NCBI GenBank assembly: GCA_947258465.1 | Contig: CAMYIQ010000321.1 | Location: 1 to 8,195, forward strand | Length of the DNA: 8,195 nucleotides | From: an uncultured Erythrobacter sp. | Lineage (GTDB): Bacteria > Pseudomonadota > Alphaproteobacteria > Sphingomonadales > Sphingomonadaceae | Direction: 5' to 3' | Shown: one piece after another, positions 1 to 6,777 of the stretch | How the letters are laid out: every line of letters starts with the position of its first letter | Position numbering within the stretch: the stretch's first letter is position 1 | Position numbers and translations under genes: made by a program | Notes under the pieces: model-generated | The model's input: only the letters and a program-made list of their open reading frames with translations | What the model was told of the DNA's origin: nothing | The model's database searches: none

Positions 1-927
1 CACGACCTCGCCCAAGCCGAACAGGCCGTGAGCGAGGCCAGTGCTTGCGCGCAGGAAGCCGACCGCGCCTTCGCCGGCGCCAATGAAGCCCTGGCCGAGG
101 CCCGCGAAAACCGCGCCGGTCTGTCGGCGCGCGCCGAAAATCAGGACGGGCGGCGGATCGAAATGGCGCGGATTTCGGGCGAGCGTTTCCAGTGCCCCCC
201 GCCGCTGCTGCCCACGCGGTTCGAATTCGACGAGGACGACATTCGCTCCGCCGAAGACGAAGGCGGGGAAATGGACCGCCTCACCGCCAGCCGCGAGCGG
301 ATCGGCCCGGTCAATCTGGTCGCAGCCGAAGAATTGGAGCGGATCGAGAACGAGCATGGCTCCAACGCCGCCGAACAGGAGGAGCTGCGCGAGGCGGTGA
401 GCCGGTTGCGCGGATCGATCGGCAATCTCAACCGCGAGGGCCGCGAGCGGCTGCGTGCGGCGTTCGAACAGGTCAACGATCACTTCAAGCGGCTCTTCAC
501 TCGCCTGTTCGAAGGCGGAGAGGCGCATCTGGCGCTGATCGACAGCGACGATCCGCTCGAGGCCGGGCTCGAAATCTTCGCCCAGCCACCGGGCAAGAAG
601 CTGCAATCGCTGACCCTGCTTTCGGGCGGCGAACAGGCGCTTACCGCAACCGCGTTGATCTTCGCGCTGTTCCTCACCAATCCCGCCCCGATCTGCGTGC
701 TCGACGAAGTCGATGCGCCGCTGGACGATGCCAATATCGACCGGTTCTGCGACCTGCTCGACGCGATGACGCGCGAGACGCAGACACGTTACCTGATCGT
801 TACCCACAACGCCGTCACGATGAGCCGCATGCACCGCCTGTTCGGCGTGACCATGATCGAGAAAGGTGTCAGCCGCCTGGTCAGCGTGGATTTGGGCGGC
901 GCGGAAGAATTGCTGGCGGCGGAATGA
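1..927 (+). CDS. smc: Chromosome segregation/condensation protein SMC, C-terminal part (5' end outside window)
   Basis: This is the C-terminal 308 residues of SMC, the ATP-driven coiled-coil subunit of the bacterial condensin that organises and helps segregate the chromosome. The reading frame is open from base 1, so the start lies outside the window. Visible residues 1-60 are charged, alanine-rich coiled coil. A short proline-rich break follows, then the conserved RIGPVNLVAAEE segment (about 100-111) and more coiled coil. The ABC-type head carries the signature LSGGEQ (207-212), Walker B ICVLDEVD (231-238, with Asp235 and Glu236), the D-loop PLDDAN after it, and the switch histidine in IVTHN (His269). 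All head motifs are intact, so the gene appears functional. The N-terminal Walker A and the hinge are not in view. RecN or SbcC are less likely, because the GPVNL motif and the head layout are those of SMC. Confidence 0.95.
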   Translation, partial: HDLAQAEQAVSEASACAQEADRAFAGANEALAEARENRAGLSARAENQDGRRIEMARISGERFQCPPPLLPTRFEFDEDDIRSAEDEGGEMDRLTASRERIGPVNLVAAEELERIENEHGSNAAEQEELREAVSRLRGSIGNLNREGRERLRAAFEQVNDHFKRLFTRLFEGGEAHLALIDSDDPLEAGLEIFAQPPGKKLQSLTLLSGGEQALTATALIFALFLTNPAPICVLDEVDAPLDDANIDRFCDLLDAMTRETQTRYLIVTHNAVTMSRMHRLFGVTMIEKGVSRLVSVDLGGAEELLAAE

Positions 928-953
928 CGCCAGACCGCGTGCCCAGGCATCGA

Positions 954-975
954 GCCTTCGGGAAAAGCCCTAGGC
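954..975 (+). terminator. Possible weak terminator hairpin after smc
   Basis: Starting 26 bases after the smc stop codon, the arms GCCT (954-957) and AGGC (972-975) enclose an inner GGG/CCC pair with an AAAAG loop. The hairpin is followed by GGTTT. The stem is short and interrupted and the T run is only three bases. It could be a weak intrinsic terminator, but this is tentative. Confidence 0.3.
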
Positions 976-1020
976 GGTTTCACTTAGGTGCGAATTAGCG
1001 CGACTACAAATGGTGGACGG

Positions 1021-1039
1021 TTAGACATTCCTCAACCAT
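1021..1039 (+). promoter_or_regulatory. Degenerate CtrA-like box upstream of the diguanylate cyclase
   Basis: The sequence TTAGACATTCCTCAACCAT fits the CtrA layout TTAA-N7-TTAA with one mismatch in each half (TTAG, then seven bases, then TCAA), and the second half continues into CCAT. CtrA is the alphaproteobacterial cell-cycle response regulator and often controls motility and c-di-GMP genes. The site ends about 20 bases before the preferred ATG at 1060, so any transcript starting just after it would have a very short leader. The match is visible in the sequence; CtrA binding is inference. Confidence 0.4.
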
Positions 1040-1059
1040 TGCGGAAATGGGGCGACGGT

Positions 1060-2268
1060 ATGGCTGCACGATCCTTGCACAAGCGAGCCGAGCAGGATTT
1101 CGCGAAAAACCAACGGCTCCCTCGCGAACGCGAGGTCCGGCGCGCAATTCTCAAGGGGCTGGTCGATACCGAGCAACGCTCGGTCATCGCCAATCTTTCC
1201 TGCTGGTTCGTTACCGCCGTAGCAGCCAGTTTCCTGCCCAATGCCTCCTATTTCATTCTGCCCCTCGTCTTCCGCCTGCTTGCGATGGCTGGCACGCGCG
1301 CCGGCTTTGCGAATATGCGCGCGGCCTTGCGCGAAGAACGCGGCATTGCGCGGGCATTCAATTGGCTGGCCGCATCGCTCTTCGTCGGCGGAACGGCCTG
1401 GGGATCGACAATGCTGCCGATCCTGGCCTTCCCGACGCTGCACCCTGCCCGCCTGCTGGTCGGCGGCGGCACTCTGATAGGGATGAGCATCATCGTAACG
1501 ATGCTGTCGCCGATGCGCGGGCTCGCGCTCAGTTTTTCCAGCGGCTTTCTGGCTGCATTCGGCCTCGGCCTGTATCTGACGGGCGCCGCCGACGGTCTGG
1601 CCCTGATGGCCGGGATGACGATCCTGTTCCTGATCTTCATCGCCTATTCGCATGCCTCGACCTTCGGGCACGAGCGCTCTGCCAAGCTTCTGGTCGAAAA
1701 CCGGCGCCTGGGCGAAAGTCTGCGCGTATCACTGGAACGCGCCATGCACATGGCCGATCACGACAGCCTGACGGGATTGTTCAACCGGCGCGCATTCTTC
1801 ACCTATGCGGAACGGGTGGGATGGCCGCGGCGGCTTGTGATCATGATCGACATCGATCACTTCAAGTCCATCAACGACCGGTTCGGGCACGCCACGGGCG
1901 ACCGGGTGCTCGAAAGCGTGGGACAGGCGATAGTCGAGGTGCTGAAGACACAGGTCGGCCCCGACCATATCGCCGCGCGGCTGGGCGGCGAGGAATTCGC
2001 CATTATGATGCCCTACCGCTCGATTGAGGATAATCGTCGTACGACCGAGGCGCTGCACGAAAATATCGCGGCAATCGCGGCAAAGCTGAACGTCTCGGGC
2101 CTGGTCACCACGGCATCGCTTGGCGTGTCCATCGCCGATGGCGATACAAAGCTCGACGATGCGCTGCACGAAGCCGATACGGCCCTGTATCGCGCAAAGG
2201 CCCTGGGCCGAAACCGCACCGAATATGCCGATTCCACCGATAAACCGGCGGTAGCCAATGGGGCTTGA
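1060..2268 (+). CDS. Membrane-bound diguanylate cyclase (GGDEF domain)
   Basis: This 402-residue protein probably makes the second messenger c-di-GMP from two GTP at the inner membrane. A basic N-terminal cytoplasmic segment (1-42) precedes about six hydrophobic helices between residues 43 and 199, which form the likely sensor. A short linker (205-230) then leads into the GGDEF domain. That domain has DSLTGLFNRR (235-244), the metal-binding IDIDHFKSIND stretch (263-273) and an intact active site GGEEF (309-313). The inhibitory RxxD I-site normally sits five residues before GGEEF; those positions here read GPDH, so feedback inhibition at that site is probably missing. I chose the ATG at 1060, preceded by GGGGCGA. 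An in-frame GTG at 988 would add 24 residues but has no ribosome binding site and would put the CtrA-like box inside the gene. I recognise no named sensor family in the membrane part, so the signal is unknown. Confidence 0.9.
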   Translation: MAARSLHKRAEQDFAKNQRLPREREVRRAILKGLVDTEQRSVIANLSCWFVTAVAASFLPNASYFILPLVFRLLAMAGTRAGFANMRAALREERGIARAFNWLAASLFVGGTAWGSTMLPILAFPTLHPARLLVGGGTLIGMSIIVTMLSPMRGLALSFSSGFLAAFGLGLYLTGAADGLALMAGMTILFLIFIAYSHASTFGHERSAKLLVENRRLGESLRVSLERAMHMADHDSLTGLFNRRAFFTYAERVGWPRRLVIMIDIDHFKSINDRFGHATGDRVLESVGQAIVEVLKTQVGPDHIAARLGGEEFAIMMPYRSIEDNRRTTEALHENIAAIAAKLNVSGLVTTASLGVSIADGDTKLDDALHEADTALYRAKALGRNRTEYADSTDKPAVANGA

Positions 2269-2295
2269 GCGGCAGGGAAGATAGGTGGCCGCTCA
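2266..2295. terminator. Dyad spanning the convergent stop codons of the GGDEF gene and merR
   Basis: The arms TGAGCGGC (2266-2273) and GCCGCTCA (2288-2295) are a perfect 8-base inverted repeat with a 14-base loop. Each arm contains the stop codon of one of the two facing genes, which lie only 24 bases apart. A hairpin here could work on both transcripts, as expected of a bidirectional terminator. There is no T run on either side, so if it ends transcription it probably does so weakly or protects 3' ends instead. Confidence 0.45.
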
Positions 2296-2658
2296 GGTCG
2301 CCAGCGCGGCCTTCAATTCGTCCCGGATCGATTTGAGTTTTCCCACAGTGGTCCCCTGCGGCGGTGCCGGGTCCGGTGCTTTCTGCGCCATAGCCTGCGG
2401 ATCGGGCGCGCCGCGCAAAGCGGCCTTGGCCCCTTTCAGCGTATAGCCCTGCCTGTTGACGAGCTCGTCGATCCGTTCGACCAGTTCGATGTCGTCGGGT
2501 CGGTAATACCGCCGTCCGCCGCTGCGGGTCAGCGGCTTGAGCATCGGGAATTGCTGTTCCCAATAGCGCAGCACATGCGCTTTGATGCCGGTTGCCTTGG
2601 CGACTTCACCGATAGTGCGCAGTGCGCCTTCGTCCTTGCCGTCGTCGAATGTCGCCAT
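2293..2658 (-). CDS. MerR-family transcriptional regulator downstream of ihfA
   Basis: This 121-residue DNA-binding protein has a MerR-type winged helix-turn-helix: helices at 14-33 (RTIGEVAKATGIKAHVLRYW) and a wing with RSGGRRYYRPDD (45-56). A dimerisation-type helix follows, then a proline/alanine-rich linker (83-101) and a short terminal helix. The C-terminus has no cysteine cluster or ligand domain like those of the metal or drug sensors, so no effector can be named. The ATG at 2658 is preferred; an in-frame TTG at 2679 would add seven residues and run into ihfA. The gene begins seven bases after the ihfA stop and is surely cotranscribed with it. A MerR-type gene directly after ihfA is a common arrangement in alphaproteobacteria. 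What it regulates is not shown by the sequence. Confidence 0.9.
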   Translation of the reverse strand: MATFDDGKDEGALRTIGEVAKATGIKAHVLRYWEQQFPMLKPLTRSGGRRYYRPDDIELVERIDELVNRQGYTLKGAKAALRGAPDPQAMAQKAPDPAPPQGTTVGKLKSIRDELKAALAT

Positions 2659-2665
2659 CAGGGTC

Positions 2666-2971
2666 TCAACCGTTCGCAATACGCTCTTTGAGTAACTGGC
2701 TGGCGCGGAAAGTCATCACGCGGCGCGGCGTGATCGGCACCTCGACCCCGGTCTTGGGATTGCGCCCGACGCGCTCGCTCTTGTCGCGCAGCACGAAACT
2801 TCCGAAGCCGGAAATCTTCACATTCTCGCCATCGGCCAAGGCATCGCACATCTTGGCGAGTATCGCTTCGACCAGCTCGAGCGAATCCGCCCGGCTGAGC
2901 CCCATCTTTCGATTGATCGTTTCGGCCAAATCGGCCCGGGTTAGCGTGCCTACGGAACGCATCATATCCAT
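2666..2971 (-). CDS. ihfA: Integration host factor subunit alpha
   Basis: This 101-residue protein is the alpha subunit of IHF, the heterodimer that binds and sharply bends specific DNA sites. IHF acts in transcription, replication, recombination and nucleoid structure. The DNABII fold is clear: an N-terminal helical part (10-45), VKISGFGSFVLR (51-62), and the beta-arm with GRNPKTG (69-75) including the intercalating Pro72, then ITPRRVMTF. The RNPKTG arm and the position in the cluster favour IHF-alpha over HU or IHF-beta. The length is the family norm. Three ATGs are possible (2971, 2965 and 2962). A GGGAAGGA ribosome binding site lies just upstream and serves either of the first two. The gene follows fabH after 118 bases and has its own promoter in that gap. 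Confidence 0.95.
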   Translation of the reverse strand: MDMMRSVGTLTRADLAETINRKMGLSRADSLELVEAILAKMCDALADGENVKISGFGSFVLRDKSERVGRNPKTGVEVPITPRRVMTFRASQLLKERIANG

Positions 2972-3034
2972 TCTATCCTTCCCGTCAGAAGCGACCCTGA
3001 GCGAGAATACGACCCATCTCGAAGTTCACCAAGC

Positions 3035-3063
3035 AATATAGAGATTTGCTGCGCATCTGGCAA
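3035..3063 (-). promoter_or_regulatory. Sigma70-type promoter for ihfA-merR
   Basis: On the minus strand TTGCCA (3058-3063) and TATATT (3035-3040) are separated by exactly 17 bases. Each hexamer differs from the sigma70 consensus by one base, which is unusually good for a GC-rich alphaproteobacterium. Transcription would start near 3028, giving a leader of roughly 57 bases before ihfA. This implies that ihfA-merR can be expressed separately from rpmF-plsX-fabH. The promoter has not been shown experimentally, but it is the clearest in the window. Confidence 0.7.
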
Positions 3064-3089
3064 ACCCCGGAGGAGATTGCCCGGCCCAA

Positions 3090-4055
3090 CTACATGCGAA
3101 CCAGCGATGCGCCCCAGGTGAAGCCCCCACCCATCGCTTCGAACATGACCAGATCGCCGCGCTCGATCCGTCCATCGCGCACGGCGGTATCCAGCGCCAG
3201 CGGCACCGACGCAGCCGAGGTATTGGCATGCCGGTCGACGGTGACGATGACCTTTTCGGCCGGCAGATCAAGCTTGCGCGCCGTGGCATCGAGAATGCGG
3301 GCATTGGCCTGGTGCGGCACGACCCAGTCGATATCCGCGGCATTCAGGCCCGTAGCGCCGAGCACTTCCCTGAGCACTTCGGCAAGATTGACCACCGCAT
3401 GGCGGAACACCTCGCGCCCCCTCATCCGCAAATGGCCGACCGTGCCTGTGGTGGAAGGGCCGCCATCGACATAGAGCATGTCCTTGTGCTGGCCATCGGC
3501 GTGCAGGCGGCTCGACAGGATGCCGGGACCGTCCTCGGCTACGTCCTGCGCCTCGAGCACGACCGCGCCCGCACCGTCGCCGAACAGGACGCAGGTGGTG
3601 CGATCCTCCCAGTCGAGAATGCGGCTGAAGGTTTCCGAACCGATCACCAGCGCTTTCGTGGCCATGCCGGTTCGCAGCAGCGAATCCGCCGTGGCCAGCG
3701 CATAGAGAAAGCCCGAACATACCGCCTGCACGTCGAAGGCCACCCCGCCGCCGCAGCCGAGCGCGGCCTGGACCTGGGTCGCGGTGGCCGGGAAGGTATG
3801 GTCGGGGGTGGCGGTGGCGAGGACGATAAGGCCGATCTCGGAAGCATCGACGCCCGCCGCCTCCAATGCGGCACGCGCGGCATCGGTGGCGAGGCTGGAA
3901 GTCGTCTCGTCCTCTTGGGCGATATAGCGCTGGCGGATACCGGTACGTTCGACGATCCACTCGTCGCTGGTGTCGACACGCTCGGCAAGGTCGGCATTGG
4001 TGACGCAGTTGCGGGGCAGCGCCGAACCCGTGCCGGTGATGACCGAGCGGATCAT
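3090..4055 (-). CDS. fabH: Beta-ketoacyl-ACP synthase III
   Basis: FabH (321 residues) condenses acetyl-CoA with malonyl-ACP to start each fatty-acid chain in the type II system of the cytoplasm. The thiolase-fold catalytic triad is complete: Cys113 in QAVCSGF, His248 in VPHQAN and Asn278 in HANTSAAS. Other family landmarks are DEWIVERTGIRQRY (31-44), the glycine-rich FGDGAGAVVL (158-167) and the C-terminal GGGFTWGA (309-316). Length and start are normal for the family. The ATG overlaps the plsX stop as ATGA, so translation is probably coupled. Adjacent plsX and fabH place phospholipid acyl supply and chain initiation under one message. Confidence 0.97.
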   Translation of the reverse strand: MIRSVITGTGSALPRNCVTNADLAERVDTSDEWIVERTGIRQRYIAQEDETTSSLATDAARAALEAAGVDASEIGLIVLATATPDHTFPATATQVQAALGCGGGVAFDVQAVCSGFLYALATADSLLRTGMATKALVIGSETFSRILDWEDRTTCVLFGDGAGAVVLEAQDVAEDGPGILSSRLHADGQHKDMLYVDGGPSTTGTVGHLRMRGREVFRHAVVNLAEVLREVLGATGLNAADIDWVVPHQANARILDATARKLDLPAEKVIVTVDRHANTSAASVPLALDTAVRDGRIERGDLVMFEAMGGGFTWGASLVRM

Positions 4056-5089
4056 TTCGCCGCCACGCTCGCGGGTTCGATCGCGCCGAGATCCTGCTTG
4101 ATGCGGTTGGTGATATCGTCCTCCAGCAGGCGTGCGGCCACTTCGACGGCATTGGCCACGCCCTTGGCATTCGCGCTGCCATGGCTTTTCACGACCACGC
4201 CGTTGAGCCCCAGAAAAACTGCGCCATTGTGGTTGTTGGGATCGAGGTGATGCTTGAGCAGCTCGGTCGCCGGGCGCGAGACGAGAAAGCCGATCTTCGA
4301 GCGCAGCGAACTGGTGAAGGCGCTGCGCAAGAGATCGGTGACGAAGCGCGCCGCGCCCTCGATCGCTTTCAGGGCGATATTACCGGAAAAGCCATCGCAT
4401 ACCACCACATCGCATTCGCCGCGATTGATCTTGTCCGCCTCGACATAGCCTTCGAAATCCATTGCCAGCTCGGTGGCGGCGCGCAATGTTTCGGCGGCGG
4501 CCTGGATATCTTCGGTGCCCTTGGTTTCCTCGGTGCCGATGTTGAGCAGGCGGGTGCGGGGGCGTTCGCGCCCCGTCACGATGCGCGAATAGGCCGCGCC
4601 CATGATCGCGAATTGGACGAGATTGCGCGCATCGCATTCACGGTTCGCACCGAGATCGAGCATGACCACGTCGTCATCGGTCAGCGTCGGGAGCAGCGCG
4701 GCCAGCGCAGGGCGATCGAGCCCCGGCATGGTGCGCAGGGCAAGCTTGCTCATCGCCATCAGCGCGCCGGTATTGCCGGCGGACACGGCAGCGCCCGCAT
4801 CGCCCTGCTTCACCGCATTGACCGCCAGACCCATGCTGGTGGTCTTGGCGCGGCGCAATGCGCGACTCGGCAGCTCGTCGCCGCCGACCACGTCGTCGCA
4901 ATGCAGGATCTCCGATGCTCCTGCCATGCCGGGATGATCGTCGAGCGCGGCCTTGATGCGCGTCTCGTCGCCGACCAGCAGGAATTTGAACCGGTCGTGA
5001 CGGCGACGCGCCATGGCGGCGCCGTCGACCATCACACGCACGCCTTCGTCCCCGCCCATCGCGTCGAGAGCGATACGCGGCAGGCTCAT
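4052..5089 (-). CDS. plsX: Phosphate acyltransferase PlsX
   Basis: PlsX (345 residues) converts acyl-ACP and inorganic phosphate to acyl-phosphate, the acyl donor used by PlsY to begin phospholipid synthesis. It is a peripheral membrane enzyme. Family motifs in order are LDAMGGD (8-14), SAGNTGA (103-109), LDLGAN (144-149), LNIGTEETKG (182-191), VCDGFSGN (230-237) and LGLNGVVVKSHG (293-304). All are intact and the length is typical. A GGAGAA ribosome binding site lies seven bases before the ATG. The gene starts 27 bases after rpmF and overlaps fabH by four bases, so it is in the middle of the rpmF-plsX-fabH operon. Confidence 0.97.
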   Translation of the reverse strand: MSLPRIALDAMGGDEGVRVMVDGAAMARRRHDRFKFLLVGDETRIKAALDDHPGMAGASEILHCDDVVGGDELPSRALRRAKTTSMGLAVNAVKQGDAGAAVSAGNTGALMAMSKLALRTMPGLDRPALAALLPTLTDDDVVMLDLGANRECDARNLVQFAIMGAAYSRIVTGRERPRTRLLNIGTEETKGTEDIQAAAETLRAATELAMDFEGYVEADKINRGECDVVVCDGFSGNIALKAIEGAARFVTDLLRSAFTSSLRSKIGFLVSRPATELLKHHLDPNNHNGAVFLGLNGVVVKSHGSANAKGVANAVEVAARLLEDDITNRIKQDLGAIEPASVAAK

Positions 5090-5111
5090 GGCGCTTCTCC
5101 GGTTCTGCTTA

Positions 5112-5126
5112 CGGTCTTAGAGACCG
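5112..5126 (-). other. Small dyad overlapping the rpmF stop codon
   Basis: CGGTCT and AGACCG form a six-base inverted repeat with a three-base loop, and the TAA of rpmF sits in it. It lies between rpmF and plsX. No T run follows, so it is not a standard terminator. It might tune the ratio of ribosomal protein to PlsX, or it may be chance. Confidence 0.3.
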
Positions 5127-5296
5127 ACGGCGATGATTTCGCGGCCGTTATAATATCCGCAGTGCGGGCACAGGTTGTGCGGACGCTTGAGTTCACCGCA
5201 GTTCGAGCATTCGTGATGGGCTTCGACCTTAAGCGAATCATGCGCACGGCGGTTGCCGCGACGGTGGGGCGATACTTTCCTCTTGGGGACGGCCAT
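5117..5296 (-). CDS. rpmF: 50S ribosomal protein L32
   Basis: This 59-residue protein starts MAVPKRKVSPHRRGNRRAHD and is a component of the large ribosomal subunit. The basic N-terminus and a zinc-ribbon pair, Cys30-x2-Cys33 (CSNC) and Cys43-x2-Cys46 (CPHC), identify it as the zinc-binding form of L32. The length is normal. The ATG at 5296 follows an AGGTG five bases upstream. It is the first gene of the cluster, with plsX 27 bases downstream, an order widely conserved in bacteria. In many bacteria a DUF177/yceD gene precedes rpmF; here the upstream side holds a divergent MAPEG gene instead. Confidence 0.96.
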   Translation of the reverse strand: MAVPKRKVSPHRRGNRRAHDSLKVEAHHECSNCGELKRPHNLCPHCGYYNGREIIAVGL

Positions 5297-5414
5297 GGCG
5301 GCACCTGTTCCTCAAACAATTACAATCAATTTCGGTGGCCGCCCTAGGGGAAGGTCCGGCACGCCGCAAGAGCGCGTGAACCCGAATATCCCGACCATGG
5401 CGGTGAAGGCGCGC

Positions 5415-5442
5415 GCTATAGCGAAATTCTCAGGGGACGCAA
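5415..5442 (-). promoter_or_regulatory. Candidate promoter for the rpmF-plsX-fabH operon
   Basis: On the minus strand TTGCGT (5437-5442) and TATAGC (5415-5420) are 16 bases apart, about 120 bases before rpmF. TATAGC lies in the palindrome CGCTATAGCG (5414-5423). The hexamers match the consensus in three and four of six positions, which is modest but usual for this GC content. The rest of the divergent region 5297-5537 shows no convincing gene and no clear promoter for the MAPEG gene on the plus strand. Confidence 0.4.
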
Positions 5443-5537
5443 CCCGTCTCGCCGAATGGGCGGCGTTGCACGACGGGATGCTTCGTCCTAGCACTCCAGA
5501 TGGGCCGCAGCAGACACAATCACAAGGGAGGGATCGC

Positions 5538-5936
5538 ATGGGTATTTTTCTGCCGGTTACACTGACCGCAGCGGCAGCGGCGGCAATCATCAATCTTTGG
5601 CTGGCTGTACGCGTCGGGCAGATGCGCGGGGTCACCAAGACCATTCATGGCGACGATGGGGGCGGTCCGCTGACGCGGCGGATGCGCGCGCAGCTCAATT
5701 TCGTCGAGAACACGCCATTCGTGCTCGTCCTCATAGCGGCAATCGAATTGTCGGGTCGCGGCGATCCGTGGCTGGCCTGGGTCGCAGGCATTTACATGCT
5801 CGGCCGTGTGGCGCACGGCTTCGGCATGGACGCCGAAACCGGCACCAAGCCGCGCATGATCGGCGTGCTGATCACCATGCTGACGCTGCTCGGCCTGGCG
5901 GTGGTGGCCACGCTGATCGCGATGGGGGTTATGTAG
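5538..5936 (+). CDS. MAPEG-family membrane protein
   Basis: This 132-residue protein has four hydrophobic helices (about 4-26, 54-72, 77-96 and 107-130). It carries the MAPEG hallmarks: RVGQMR (25-30) and the NFVENTPFVLVL stretch (54-65) at the second helix. The superfamily includes glutathione-dependent transferases and peroxidases of eicosanoid metabolism; bacterial members of this small YecN-like type mostly have no proven substrate, so I give only the family. The start is well fixed: GGGAGG (5526-5531) lies six bases before the ATG. The frame stays open upstream to 5253, but that part lies antisense to rpmF and looks like spurious high-GC coding. It is divergent from rpmF and followed by the hydrolase gene after 25 bases. 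Confidence 0.88.
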   Translation: MGIFLPVTLTAAAAAAIINLWLAVRVGQMRGVTKTIHGDDGGGPLTRRMRAQLNFVENTPFVLVLIAAIELSGRGDPWLAWVAGIYMLGRVAHGFGMDAETGTKPRMIGVLITMLTLLGLAVVATLIAMGVM

Positions 5937-5961
5937 TAGAAACGCGTCCGGAGAAGGCGAC

Positions 5962-6762
5962 GTGCGAATGCTTAAGTGCGTGTCGATGGCACTTGGAGCC
6001 ATCGCCTTTCTCGGGCTGCTTGCCGTGGTCTTGGTCGGCTGGGCAACATGGGCGGAGCGGCGCGAAACCACCATTATGTCCCAAGCCCTTGGTGAGGAAC
6101 GTCGACTAACGGTTTACAACACCGATGAGGGCAACGTCGAACAAGTGATCATCGTTCTCGATGGAGAAAAGACGAGACACGGCCTTTCGGCGGCAGTCCA
6201 GGCTCGGACACTCTCCTGGTTGGCTGGTAGTCGTTCGCCTATCGGAATCGCCGTCGATGGGATGGGAACTCGTGACACCGACTTGCGCAACGCCATTTCG
6301 AATCCCGCGACCTGGAGACCGAGGATTGCCGGGCGAGCCGCAGACTTTGACCGTTTTCTCGCGTACGAGCTGTTACCGCTCGCTCGCAAACTCGCTGGAA
6401 CGCCGGCGGAGATCTACCTCTTCGGCCATTCGCTCGGCGGCCTCTATTCCCTAGATTTTGCGATACGAAAGGCAGACGAGACGAACTTGGCTGGCTATGC
6501 GGCCTTTTCACCTACTTTCAGCCATGACCTAAGCATCATGGAGAGGCTTGCAAAACTGTGCGACACTAAAGCCAGGGGCCTCATCACGATTGGGCTGGAA
6601 TCGGATCGCGAAGAAAAGCTCTTCAAACACGCAAGTACCAGATTCCCAAATGCAGAGGCATGTGCTGGGCATGCACCCCGCATGGAACGCCATCCCGGTG
6701 CCATACACCAGATTGTCATGCTGCCTGGCCAGACCCGCGCAATTCTGCTACTCGTCAACTAG
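5962..6762 (+). CDS. Membrane-anchored alpha/beta-hydrolase, putative esterase (siderophore-esterase-like)
   Basis: This 266-residue protein begins with one hydrophobic helix (about 8-28), probably a signal anchor that places the rest in the periplasm. The body is an alpha/beta-hydrolase resembling the putative-esterase family that includes enterochelin-type siderophore esterases: VLDGE (65-69), GTRDTDL (102-108), FLAYELLPLAR (132-142), the nucleophile elbow GHSLGG with Ser157, and AFSPTF (181-186). His249 in the HPGAIHQ stretch and Glu213 or Asp215 are plausible partners of the catalytic triad. The substrate is unknown; no siderophore or TonB genes are nearby. The start may be GTG 5962 or ATG 5968, both near GGAGAAGG (5950-5957). 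Base use differs from its neighbours: 30/60 G+C at both 6121-6180 and 6481-6540, against 39/60 at 7201-7260, and AGA or AGG arginine codons occur at least five times. This suggests recent acquisition. Confidence 0.85.
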   Translation: MRMLKCVSMALGAIAFLGLLAVVLVGWATWAERRETTIMSQALGEERRLTVYNTDEGNVEQVIIVLDGEKTRHGLSAAVQARTLSWLAGSRSPIGIAVDGMGTRDTDLRNAISNPATWRPRIAGRAADFDRFLAYELLPLARKLAGTPAEIYLFGHSLGGLYSLDFAIRKADETNLAGYAAFSPTFSHDLSIMERLAKLCDTKARGLITIGLESDREEKLFKHASTRFPNAEACAGHAPRMERHPGAIHQIVMLPGQTRAILLLVN

Positions 6763-6777
6763 CCCAGCCTGAGCAAT

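Noticed and set aside
988..1059. GTG start at 988 for the diguanylate cyclase
   Set aside because: It has no ribosome binding site and adds 24 residues unlike the following basic helix; the ATG at 1060 is better placed.
1021..1671. Minus-strand open frame of 216 codons opposite the membrane part of the GGDEF protein
   Set aside because: It is a low-complexity Gln/Arg/Gly-rich translation opposite a coherent membrane domain, without a start signal.
3059..3081. Inverted repeat GGCAA/TTGCC after fabH as a terminator
   Set aside because: It has only five-base arms and a 13-base loop with no T run, and it overlaps the ihfA promoter.
3228..4250. Long plus-strand open frame (340 codons) across fabH and the end of plsX
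   Set aside because: It is fully antisense to two genes with intact catalytic motifs, and its translation has no recognisable domain; it is a product of high G+C.
4181..5347. Plus-strand open frame of 388 codons across plsX and rpmF
   Set aside because: It is antisense to clear plsX and rpmF genes, is rich in His, Arg and Ala, and has no family features.
5253..5537. N-terminal extension of the MAPEG frame
   Set aside because: It overlaps rpmF antisense and lacks hydrophobic or family sequence; a strong ribosome binding site precedes the ATG at 5538.
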